Shown piece after piece: positions 1 to 29,802 of a stretch of 64,000 nucleotides of DNA. The stretch is taken from contig WPIO01000035.1 of the NCBI GenBank assembly GCA_009760855.2, forward strand, positions 1,334,501 to 1,398,500, in the 5' to 3' direction. Source of the stretch: Cristatella mucedo (lineage: Eukaryota > Bryozoa > Phylactolaemata > Cristatellidae). Under the pieces are notes generated by a model. It was not told where the DNA came from and ran no database searches. It was given only the letters and a program-made list of their open reading frames with translations. The translations under genes were made by a program, and so were the position numbers. The first letter of the stretch is position 1, and every line of letters starts with the position of its first letter.

Positions 1-205
1 CGTGGCGGCATTGGCTTGTCAGTTGCTCTGCTGCCACTGCCACTGCTGTTGCTGCTGCGATAGCTGCCGCTGCGATAGCTGCTGCTGTGGGTAAGCACTG
101 CCTGCTTGGTGCTATTCCATGCTGTTGCCGAGTAAGCGTACGGGCGATGAAGCCGGGTTTAGCATTTTTGATGAACCCTCTCCGGCTTGCATTCGGCCTC
201 GACAG

Positions 206-20106
<19,901 letters not shown>

Positions 20107-20452
20107 CCGAACAATGCCTCGTTTAGTTGCACGTCCATTCTAGCCGTCCTTTCCAATAGGCAATACCGTGTTATCGTTGTGCTCGGGCACCTAAAAGGAT
20201 GCAGACTGTATTGGTGCGCTTCGGCACCATGTTGCCCCAACGCAAGAACTTCTGTGATATATCGGCGCACTTTTACGAGGATGGCATACGCTTATGGCTT
20301 GCCATACGTTCCAGCTGATGCTACCGGTCTCATTTTTAGCTCCAAGTCTTCCTCACTGTGTATCATGTATGTATACCTCTTGACAGGTCTTAATCTTGAC
20401 TTCATAGTGCGTTTAGTGAGTAGTGCATCTTTACTGTATTTTATGTACAGCG

Positions 20453-20458
20453 ATTAAA
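20453..20458 (+). terminator. Possible CEP290 polyadenylation signal (ATTAAA)
   Basis: An ATTAAA hexamer lies about 350 bases after the CEP290 stop, the first convincing poly(A) signal variant I see downstream. Its use is inferred only. Confidence 0.35.
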
Positions 20459-21077
20459 TACGCGGATCATGTGCAGTGCTACATATATCGCTGTACCAGG
20501 ATAAGAAACATGCCTTTGGACTCAACCCTAATGATCTGCATGCCACTTGCCCATGGCTCTGCTTGAATTTCCATATTTTCCGAAATGCTGTTGGTTGTTT
20601 CTTAGTGCCGTCATTTATCAGACATTTTTTCACATACATCCGCATTTTATCTAGTATCTTTTAGCTATGACGACAAACAAAGTCCTCGTGTATACACGAA
20701 TATAAAAGCGCCTTTAGTCCATCGCTCATCAGGTTTCGATGTCGCCAAAACTGGCAGGCCAGCTCATGTGCTGAGCCAACTCATTGTCAACTTTCGAATC
20801 AGTCTAAAAACTTACCCAATCAAGCCTGCTCACAGAAAGTAGAAATTACTATGCACCAAAACGACACAGAGAGTTGAAAGCATGAAGGAAAAGAATTTGC
20901 TGCTTTAGCCATTATTGTTTCAGGTCCCCTCCTTGATGTTGTCATCTCAAGGCTCACCACCCTGTCTCCAAGGTTCACCTCCCTGCCTAAGAAAAATAAT
21001 ACTTTGTAGACCCCTATCTATACTTACCTAATTGGAATATGACTTTGCTGACTAAACCGACTGCTGGGTTGAATTAC
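20459..21077. other. Intergenic stretch, nothing recognised
   Basis: AT-rich sequence after CEP290 with no supported exon, repeat family or RNA gene. Confidence 0.4.
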
Positions 21078-21271
21078 CTGAGCACAGCTGGTGCCCAAAT
21101 TGATTTCGCCACATTGCGAAGACTGAGCCGATAGCAGGTAGCTGAACCTGGCTCGGGCCCCATCGTCCAGCTCGAGCACGTAGACGTCGACGGCTCTGCC
21201 CCTGCCACACAAGTTTCACTTTGCTGTTGTGGGCGTTGCACTCAGCTGCTGGGAATGCTGGGGGCTGGCAG
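21078..21271 (-). pseudogene. Possible TRIM9/67-like fibronectin III exon relic (frameshifted)
   Basis: On the minus strand an AG acceptor (CTCTGCTTGCAG) opens a frame reading CQPPAFPAAECNAHNSKVKL then VWQ. One base later, in a run of four G's, the frame shifts to AVDVYVLELDDGARARF. A GTAATT donor follows CAQ. In TRIM9/TRIM67 proteins the FN3 domain that precedes SPRY has this order: Glu-Cys, Asn-Ser-Val, Leu-x-Trp, then VDGYxLELDDGxGGxF. The spacing between Trp and VD is several residues shorter than in the family. I see no RING, B-box or SPRY nearby. It could be a relic, or a real exon with a sequencing or assembly indel. The match is by eye only. Confidence 0.35.
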
Positions 21272-21417
21272 CTGCAAGCAGAGGACACTCCGGAAGGTTG
21301 TCGGAATCTTCCAAATTCAAAATGGCCAAGTTAAAGGTCCAGCATGGGGCAGGGCTGTGCTGCTGCAGCAGCTGCCGTTTTCAGCCTGGCTGGCATGCAG
21401 CCTGCAGAATTTGCCAG

Positions 21418-21553
21418 GCGATGGGCAGCAGCGTTGGCAGCTCGCCTATTCCGATTTCGCCGGCCCGGCGATACACGATTACACGATCACCGGGGAGCTG
21501 GAGGTGCCAATGTATCCGATTTGCGAAGCCCGAATAGCAGCCTTCAATCACTG
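21418..21553 (+). pseudogene. Possible second half of an FN3-like domain, on the opposite strand
   Basis: A frame on the + strand reads GPAIHDYTITGELEVPMYPI then CEARIAAFNHW. This resembles the F-G strand end of an FN3 domain (xYTIxGLxxxTxYxxRVxAFNxxG). A possible acceptor (TTTGCCAG) lies just before and a possible GTGAAA donor just after. It lies 150 bases from the minus-strand piece that resembles the first half. Weak evidence; it could be coincidence. Confidence 0.2.
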
Positions 21554-22029
21554 GTGAAAACGTTTCACCATCCTGTTTGCTAAGGATGATTAAACCTAGT
21601 CCTAGTGCTCGGCTGCCAATGAGCTTAATGAGGCCTGCCCTACCAGCTGAAACAAACTGGGCTCCGATATCGACAGTGACAACTGGAGCTCGGCAATGGA
21701 AATCTAGCCGCCCAAGATAGCCCGAGCTTATGTATCTGCGATGACTCCGGCCAAGGGGGACGGCTTTCGGTATTTATGAAACGGTTATTTTTGCAGGTGT
21801 GGTGCCGAAAACCGCCGGAAGGTATTGGTAGCTCACCTATACGTACGTGAATTTTCTCGAAGCTTTGGTTGACAGTCTGGAAGGTAGCACTAGGATAGGC
21901 CATGTGCTGAGAGACTTTTGAGCACTTGATGTGCTGGCAACGGCCCTATATCAGATATCTTTGTTCATCCCTGGCCAAACTTAGCTGAGCCTGTAAGACT
22001 CCAGTTGGTTCGAACCCCGACTGTGAGAA

Positions 22030-22272
22030 TCATGGCCTAGGAAACAAGCACCTGAAAAGGCTGAGTGAGATAGTGGTATGCCGCCCAAGGAAGTCGCTGA
22101 TAATCCAGAACCTGTACAGCACTTGTGCAAATTGGCCTGGACACGTCAGTTCATGGTCCCTGGCTGTGCTTCCTGTGAGGGCAAGTGCATGCAAGTCTCC
22201 CAAAGAGACAATGAGGCCCTCCTGATGAGAGGCAGTCACCATATCCCTCGAGTATGAGAGCCAGTCATCCAC
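22030..22272 (-). mobile_element. Possible endonuclease relic of another LINE
   Basis: The minus-strand frame contains DMVTASHQEGLIVSLGDLHA, followed by TGSTARDHELTCPGQFAQVL. This is reminiscent of the GDFNA motif and following GxxG...NGxxLL segment of APE-type LINE endonucleases. It is an isolated piece without an RT. The match is by eye and weak. Nothing else is recognised between 21.6 and 22.8 kb. Confidence 0.3.
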
Positions 22273-22841
22273 GACATTAATTTGGCCGCTACTGTGACAT
22301 TAATAGGTGGTAAATTCGACGATGAATAGTAGTTTCTGATCTGGCTTGTCGATAAACAATGGGAAGATGCATGGATAGCATACATCTACAGCTTATGATG
22401 ACTGCACAAGCTTATATTCATGCCCTAACTAAAAATTGAGCATTTTGTGCCTTCTCTTAAAAGGCCAGAAGTTCGTGATAAAAAAGTGACCAAAGCCCGA
22501 GAACAAAATCAGAAATCCTCTCACCGTAATGGAGCTGCTTTAGGATGGCACCTAAGGAGTGTTTAGAGGCATTGATATGTGGTTACGTGAGGGCATAGTG
22601 GACCGGGTGGACGATGAGAGCGAGATACCTCAGCCAGGTTCCTTGGCGAGATTGGCCGAGAGTGCCTTAAAGGGGCCAAACATGTCAGGTAGCCATGCAA
22701 GAAGCGATAATTGTAGTTTATCATACCAATTTTGTTTTCGGTCCACCGTGGATAGAAGTGAGATGTCTTTCGAAGAAACGTGCAGGCAAGGCGAAGCGAC
22801 AGTTAGCAACGATGGTACAATGTCTCCGGTGGCCGCACAAT

Positions 22842-22960
22842 AATAATAATAATAATGTACTTAATAAAGCGCCCTCAGAACTCAATCTCTTTCTAGGAGC
22901 TTTACATTTTCTGCAAAGGGAAACGCGATTGAATGGTGAGTAATATCATGCTTGATAAAC
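22842..22960 (-). mobile_element. LINE A 3' tail fragment
   Basis: The minus strand carries the tail GTAAAGCTCCTAGAAAGAG...GAGGGCGCTTTATTAAG followed by (ATT)n, the LINE A 3' end. Confidence 0.8.
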
Positions 22961-23597
22961 AAAGGGCTGCTGCTGGGCCTTAAATAGCAGCTCCATAGAT
23001 AGATAGCCAACTAGAATATATTGCATCTTGAAAGTGTCCGGTAAATTCTCCAAAAAAAGTGATATCTAATAGTAAACGTGACTAGAAAATGGCATCTGTA
23101 ATCAAGGTCAGTGTAGCCCCTCTCGAAGGATAAATGACTCACTGTCGAGCCTGTTGCGAGAGAAGACTGCAGTTAGCACAGAATTGTCCACGGGATAGGT
23201 CTGCTCCTCATGGGGAAAGGCAGGCAGTCTTGTGGACCTGCGACTGAGTTAAGCTTCTTCCGTATGCTGACAGATGGTTCTCAATGTACAGCTGTGCCAA
23301 GCATGGAATTAAGGGCGCACTATTTCTAATCCAAGTGGGTTCATTTGTACGTACGTTCGTGGTTGTTCCCAAGATAGTCTCGGTATCACAATTACTAGGT
23401 AGTCTCCACTTACATGGCTATTAGTACCTCATAGCCAGCTCCCTATATCATGGATATTTTCTGAAAACCATTACGCAAAATATACAACAGATATGCTAGC
23501 ACAGCAATTGCCAATTGCAATATGCTAACAACATCGACAACGGGGGATGGATTATTAGAAAAGGAGTTGAAAGTATCTAGAGATTCCTGCGCGCCCG

Positions 23598-23772
<175 letters not shown>

Positions 23773-24599
23773 GATTTAAATATACTTTTAATGGTACTTT
23801 TATCAGTGCCTCAACCAAGTCACTGCAACCATAAGGGTAATACTGGCTTGAGACTCAGCAATCGATTCTTAGTAAGGCCTCTGTGGAAGCTCCCTATTTC
23901 CATTTGCGTTTTATGACTGGTCGAACGGAAAAATGCTACTCACTCGCCAAATTTTTTTTCTGCCCCCCCTAGCTTGGTATTTTGGGTCTATTCCTTTACC
24001 TCGCCCATCCCGTCATCCCCAATGAGTAACTTCTACTACGTCGATTACCCATGCCAGCTTTTGCAGGCATCTACTATGGCCAGTATGCCTAAATGGAGAA
24101 AAAATATAGATTCACGATGTTTTGGGCTTATATATGTATCTCAATTTTTATTATTGTAACAACAAATTTAGGCTTAAATATGTATTACTTCAAGTTTAGG
24201 ATTTAAGTTTTCCTTTGTTTCTGTCTATAAAGACGGTACCGGGTGATAGTGGATGGACTAACTGGTATATCCACTACGCATACATGAAGTGCCACACATT
24301 TGTTACTGCACTTTCGGTGTTAACCATTAAAAGAACGGCCCCTTGCTATGCCACTATTTGCTATTCTAAAAATGCATCTAATGTGTCTGGCACACGCTTT
24401 TTCTTATCTCTTTTTATTTAGAGTGAACATGAAAAGCGCCTTTTTAAGACACGCGGCGCCTTTATATTTTTTGATTTGTTTTTCGTAGTGTGCCAAAAAA
24501 GAGCTATTATCGCCCAGCTAAGCCGTTAGTATAAGTTTAGTGAAGGTTCAAAACTACAGCTGCGACTTAAGAGTCTACGAATAAAACCTTAGCAACCTT

Positions 24600-24652
24600 G
24601 CTCTCAGCCAAAATTGTATCACGTATTGTACTTAAGGGGCTATGCAAATGGA

Positions 24653-24728
<76 letters not shown>

Positions 24729-24735
24729 GCCGTTG
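24600..24735 (+). repeat. LINE/SINE tail followed by palindromic (AC)20(GT)11
   Basis: A degenerate tail (TACTTAAGGGGCTATGCAAATG) runs into (AC)20 at 24655-24694 and (GT)11 at 24695-24716. The array is self-complementary around ACACGTGT and could extrude a hairpin. Confidence 0.85.
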
Positions 24736-24796
24736 TCCCTCGCCACTTCGCGCTTCGAATTTCCGGATTCATTCTATTGTGGTTTTTCAAATACAG

Positions 24797-25168
24797 TGAA
24801 GAGGAAGAGCACAGAGGTTCCTGGGGGTCAGGAGGAAGAAGTTGGCCTTACACTTGAGCGTCTCTCGCAAGTCGAGAAAACTATTAAGAAAGTACAGGAC
24901 ACGATTGGAGAATGGAACCCACAAATGATAGGTACATTGCGGTTCCGGAATGCACTTGATGAAGCTACGAAATCCTAAAAAAGCCTCCCCACGCATATGA
25001 AAAGACAGCGCCAGCAATTATCTATGACGATGTTCTTCATCTGGGCACCAAGACACCCACTGCCTACGTCTAGCACTCCTTCGCCGGAAGAGGAAGACTA
25101 TGCACCTACTGAAGATACTGCACCACCTGAAGACTATCCTACTGAAGTCGTGCCTTCAAAAGAGCAGT
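24797..25168 (+). pseudogene. Unidentified coding-like stretch, split by a frameshift or intron
   Basis: The first part (24797-24978) reads KRKSTEVPGGQEEEVGLTLE, then RLSQVEKTIKKVQDTIGEWN, like a short coiled coil, and ends at TAA. In another frame, from ATG at about 25000, it reads MTMFFIWAPRHPLP, then an acidic proline-rich end (SPEEEDYAPTEDTAPPEDYP) to a TAA at 25168. Composition looks coding, but I recognise no family. It may be the 3' end of a broken gene or of a transposon protein. Confidence 0.3.
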
Positions 25169-25689
25169 AACCTTGCTCTTCTTAGCTGTGCAGTGCTCTC
25201 TTCATCTTCATCGCTTCATCATCGAACAAGTTTCACCATGTTCAAAAGTTAGTGTTTGTGGGTAAGAACTGTGTGTATGTAATTACATTTACTGTAATAA
25301 TACTACTACTATGATATTCGTAAATCTGGTATGTCTTATTTTCTCTTATTCTGTCTAAAATATTGGGCAATATGAGTGTAGTGGTGACTAAAGGGGTGTT
25401 ATTTCATGTTCAGAGGGTTCTAATAGTTAGTTAGATGGTCGTGTACAGGTTTTATATGCTCTAACTACGAAAATATTTGATTTATAAGTAAAGAACCCTT
25501 GTTCACGGAAATTCACTGATCGCGATACAGTCTAGATATTAAAATTAGATGAGCGACAGTCATTCGAGGAGCCTCTAGACTTGCACTGGGGCAACTCTCA
25601 GGTTAGCCGCGATGTGAGCCCTTGCCTTAGTGGGTTTGACTTGTGAGCCTAGTACAGACCCATCTCCTGATCCACCTAGCTCAGGTTAG

Positions 25690-25853
25690 AATGGAGCTCT
25701 GTGCAGGCGATGTGGTTAGGAGATGGACCGACTAATGTGCTTGCCATAGTTGGCTCGACAAGGATACCGGGTATAGACCAACTAAAGTTAAAAGTTAGTT
25801 AGCCTGGTGCAGACGATGTGGTCAGGATGTGCGCCGACTACTGTGCTTGAGTA
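25690..25853 (+). repeat. Two direct copies of a ~45-bp sequence about 117 bp apart
   Basis: GTGCAGGCGATGTGGTTAGG... at 25692 recurs as GTGCAGACGATGTGGTCAGG... at 25809; both continue with CCGACTA and TGTGCTTG. The surrounding 25.2-26.5 kb has no recognised gene. Confidence 0.6.
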
Positions 25854-26529
25854 GAAATAGCAACTACGGGCGAGATCAGGAGCTTAGAAGAGAGAGAATA
25901 TTACGGGACGACTGACAGAGCTCGGAGCTGCAGCTTCCGTAGTCTATGCGAGACTACGCTTCAAGAGCACGAGAATTTACTTACGGTGACGAACAGCTAA
26001 GTGCAACTTGGACTTCGAAGCTGCGTTCTGCCAGCTAATCTGTTGGCTGCTCGTATCTTGGGGTGCTGTAGTGGTCCGCCTTCGGGGTCTGGACCATCGA
26101 TAGCGACTCATGCATATGGTAGTTTATTATACGCTGGCTTTGGGAGATCGCCCAGTTAACTCCGTCGGTTCGGTACGCGCCGCATAGCGAGCTTGCTCCG
26201 GTGCTTAACCACTGCTAACAGGCCCACAATGAACTGTCGTTTTCGACGCCCAGTTATGACCTCTTGTGTTTTAGCCGCACTGCAGCACTGCATCGCATAG
26301 TCCACCAGTAGAGAGTCGGGGGACAAGCAGCAAGCACCGCGAGATTACAAAGTACACCCCTGTGACCCCTGGGATTAGTCAACTTTCCCATAATTTATTC
26401 TTTTCCTCTTGCTGTATTAATCGCCAAGCTCAATCTAGGCTTTCATTTTAATTCAGAGGGCGCACTGTACATCGATTGTTTGACACCTCCGTGCAAGCAA
26501 ATTTATTTTAGCTTCTGAGAGAACCTGAG

Positions 26530-26950
26530 TGTTCTATTCCAAAATGACCCTTCACTAGAAGACCGCATTGGTTCAGTAAAGTCTGCCTACCTTCCACTAT
26601 GTAGCGTCGCAACAAGTTTGGTGCTGCTTCTACAGGGATACCACATTCAAGTTGATCTTTGCATTTATGTCGTCTTGTCTGTGACTTCTGTGACTCACTA
26701 TTAGCAATTCATTTGTACAGCACGGCCAGATAACCATGCGATTTATTTGGTCAGCAAGGACTAATGGGCTTCAAAGCCAGCCATCGGCAGCGGTTATTGG
26801 TTAACAGTTTAGCACGACCAAGTCATTAGCAAGCTGGGGCCTTGCGGTCGACCATGCTTTCTCTGCAGCAAATGTAAAATGCCTAGGAAGAGATTGAATT
26901 GCCTGAGGGTGCTAAAAATATATTATATTATTATTATTATTATTGCAGCA
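26530..26950 (+). mobile_element. LINE A 3' fragment (highly decayed)
   Basis: Begins with a decayed version of the VIFQSDLSLDDHISS segment and ends with the tail TAAAATGCCTAGGAAGAG and (ATT)n at 26926-26945. Confidence 0.6.
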
Positions 26951-27200
26951 GTGCAGGTTAGTCTAGATTTTACATAATTTCATGACTCCAATCACCTACC
27001 TTTAGATATTCGGTTGAGAAGTGGATTTTGGAAATGAATGAGCAGATAGTTTGAGTAGCTGTTCCAGGATTTCCCCACTTCCTTGATTGATATTTCCAGA
27101 TCTAAGATCTAAAAGCCTTACCTTTTGAATGACATACAATGGAAGTCTGAGAAAATGTGATACTTCAGGCCAACTTCCTGCCTTCACATAGCATCAATCA

Positions 27201-27260
27201 TGATCACATAGCATAGCATAGCAAGACGCACAAAGCATAGCATAGCATAGCAAGACGAAG
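27201..27260 (+). repeat. (CATAG)n short tandem repeats
   Basis: Two clusters of AGCATAGCATAG separated by AAGACGCACAA. Confidence 0.8.
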
Positions 27261-27439
27261 CTGGCGCTCTTCGTTAAAGGCACGATGAATTTACTTGAGG
27301 TGGCACATTGGCATGGCTGAATGTTAAAATGGTCGAGAGTACTATACAGTAAAACCAGTTTTTGCCATGCTTTAGAAGGCATAAATACTTTCAATTCCAT
27401 CGTCGGAGGACTTTCCAATGTTTTGAAATTGAGTGCATT

Positions 27440-27575
27440 CTTCGCAAAGTAGATGCGTACCGAAAGCCGCTTAGGCTGTGAGTGCACTATACAAATCTCT
27501 CCTGCGTAACACCCACATGGTCTTTATGACTTTGTGGAGTTACTGACGGAGATACATTACATTATTACATTCTAA
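27440..27575 (+). mobile_element. LINE B 3' tail fragment
   Basis: Contains the family B end: GTACCGAAAGCCGCTTAGG, ACTCTCCTGCGTAACACC-like sequence, GTTACTGACGGAGAT, then (ACATT)n. Confidence 0.85.
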
Positions 27576-27579
27576 AGTG

Positions 27580-29746
27580 ACTCACAACCGAAGCACGCGG
27601 GGAGGGAAAGATAGGCGGAACGACGCATCTTTGTTGCTCAACTCTTAGCCTGCGGCTCCTTAAGATATGGGTAATTGGAGCATGGCCCGCGTGGCGGGCC
27701 GCTTAAAATCCCCATCTTAAATGTGGTAGCTTCCCATAAGCACTGCCGGGCTTCTCTGAGCTATGACCCCCGCTGCGCCCAAGGACTCCACTAGCCTCCT
27801 CTAGGAATCACTCGATGTACCCAGTGCTTTGGAAGCCTGGCGGCGCCACTTGGAGAATCGATCCTCACAAATGAATCTATAGCAAACTTTTAGCCACCAT
27901 TTAGAGGGCACGCAGCCAAAGGCGCACCTTAGGGCCGGCAAAAGAATTCCCGCTTTAGTTGCCTCTGAAAAATGCGGTCGCCCTTTATAGGCAGACCATT
28001 AGTCCGCTCTGTGTAAATGTGTGTAAACGTGACGCGCATTTGCGCGCCGCGAACAAGCCGCCGCATCAGCCCTTAAGTGAGCATCCGAAGAAAAGTGACT
28101 GTCCGCCACTTTAGTGCGAGTACTATGAGCGGGAAGAAGGGACTCATCAAATCCCGACACACGTAGGCCGGAAACCAAAAGCGCTCGTAACGGTGCTAGT
28201 TTCAGCCGACGCCACCGCCGCCTGACGAATGCCGGCGAAGCCCTGGCCTTTGATATCGCGGATAGCGACTTGCAGGTGTAGCGCCAAAGCGTTCAGGTAC
28301 GCTGACAGCTGCGGAATACGGAAGCCACGGAGAGCGCCCGTAAGAAGGTCAAAATCCCTCTCGAAGAGAAGTCTATTCAACAGCGACGGAGAGTGGCAGG
28401 CGCCGAGAACAAGCCATAGCCAAGACAAGTGTACTAGAACTCTCGTACGGTTAAAAGCCCAGAGCTCAGCTCAGCCCAGCTGCTGAGGCATCGACTCATT
28501 TCCCATCGATCAGCTAAAGCTTTTATGCTGCATTGGAAGTAGGTTGTCGCATATCCGGTACCTAAACACATTTTAATTCAGGAGCCGCGACTACTGAATA
28601 TCAGTTACAATCTGACTGATTTAGCACACCACCGCGTCTCTGTCACCTTTAAGCTATACGCCACCCGACAAGCCCTTCTGAGTGGCTCTCTGGAGTGTGG
28701 AGAGTCACTGTCGCTGTAAGTCTATTAGTAGTCGAAAAAGAGCTTCCGGCTTCGCTAAGGTATAGGTGACGTTTTAGCTTATGCGTCACTTCCGGTAATA
28801 GTGCCGGGAGGCACTAGTGGGGCAGTGTTGTTAGAGCCGTCGTCCACAAATAGGAAGTAACGTGGAAAGAGAAACAGGACTGCAAAAACGAGATCTTTCA
28901 GTCTAAAAAGTTTCGAAACCACGTTTTAAAGCATGCAAGGCAAAGAAATTCGGGCGACGTACGACTTCACTGCTGGGACCTTTCGGCTCTCGCATACCCG
29001 CTTCAAGCATAGCGACTGGTACGCGGAAAGCTTTGCACCCCGAAAGTACACGGCGCACGTGAACTGGCAGCGCTGGATAGGGCGGATATGGCCGGATCTC
29101 GGCTTTGAGATCCTGCTAGCAGCTGTGGTGCTTGAGTGCGTATCTACCAGAGCTTGACCTCGGCGCCATTTGTCAGCGGGGCAGCAGCCATTTCCCGACC
29201 TACGGCGCACGTTGACAGGCGACCGAGAGCTGGGCAAGTCCGGCCAGTCTGCTTACGGTGAATCACTTGGACTGAGCGCATGCGCAGGCGAGCAAGTAAA
29301 CAATGGCCGCTGGCCGAAATTTGCATACGAATTCTCAGCAGAAAAATTGCAGAATGCATTCGCAATGGCCGCTCGAGCCGTGCTAAGTCGCAGCGAAGTC
29401 TTGCGCTACGGACTCGGTTAATCCGACCGCGTGAGCGCCCTCGGCGCCGCTGGTTCTCGGCACTCAGCACTCGGCGCGTTTCGTGGCTCGGGACCGGCGG
29501 GTCCGGCCTCGCTATGGGCGGCCGAAGCAGAGAGTGCGCGCCGAGCGCGATGTGGCTGTCTCACGACCGTCCGTTCCTGTTCTACTCACCCCAGGTAACG
29601 GCGGCGGCTTCTGGCGGCGTCGAACGGCCCCAATGGCTGAGCTTGACTGTCTCGAGGAGCTCAGCCATCCGCCTGCCGGAAGGGCTCTGCTAGCTGGCTG
29701 TGTGGTGGATCGCCTAGCGAAGGCAGCCTACGACAGCGTCCGCATA

Positions 29747-29747
<1 letters not shown>
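27580..29747. promoter_or_regulatory. CpG-rich island with NRF1-type palindrome
   Basis: This 2.2-kb block is clearly richer in G+C and in CpG than its surroundings, in contrast to the AT-rich flanks. A perfect NRF1-type palindrome GCGCATGCGC lies at 29276-29285, close to GCCATTT elements. Such islands usually mark promoters. Open frames exist on both strands (for example 28926-29157 and 29170-29421 on +), and a frame starting MAELDCLEELSHPPAGRALL at 29633, but I recognise no protein. It could be the promoter and first exon of an unassigned gene. Confidence 0.4.

Positions 29748-29799
<52 letters not shown>
29748..29799 (+). repeat. (CT)26 microsatellite
   Basis: A perfect CT run at the right edge of the CpG-rich block. 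Confidence 0.97.
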
Positions 29800-29802
<3 letters not shown>

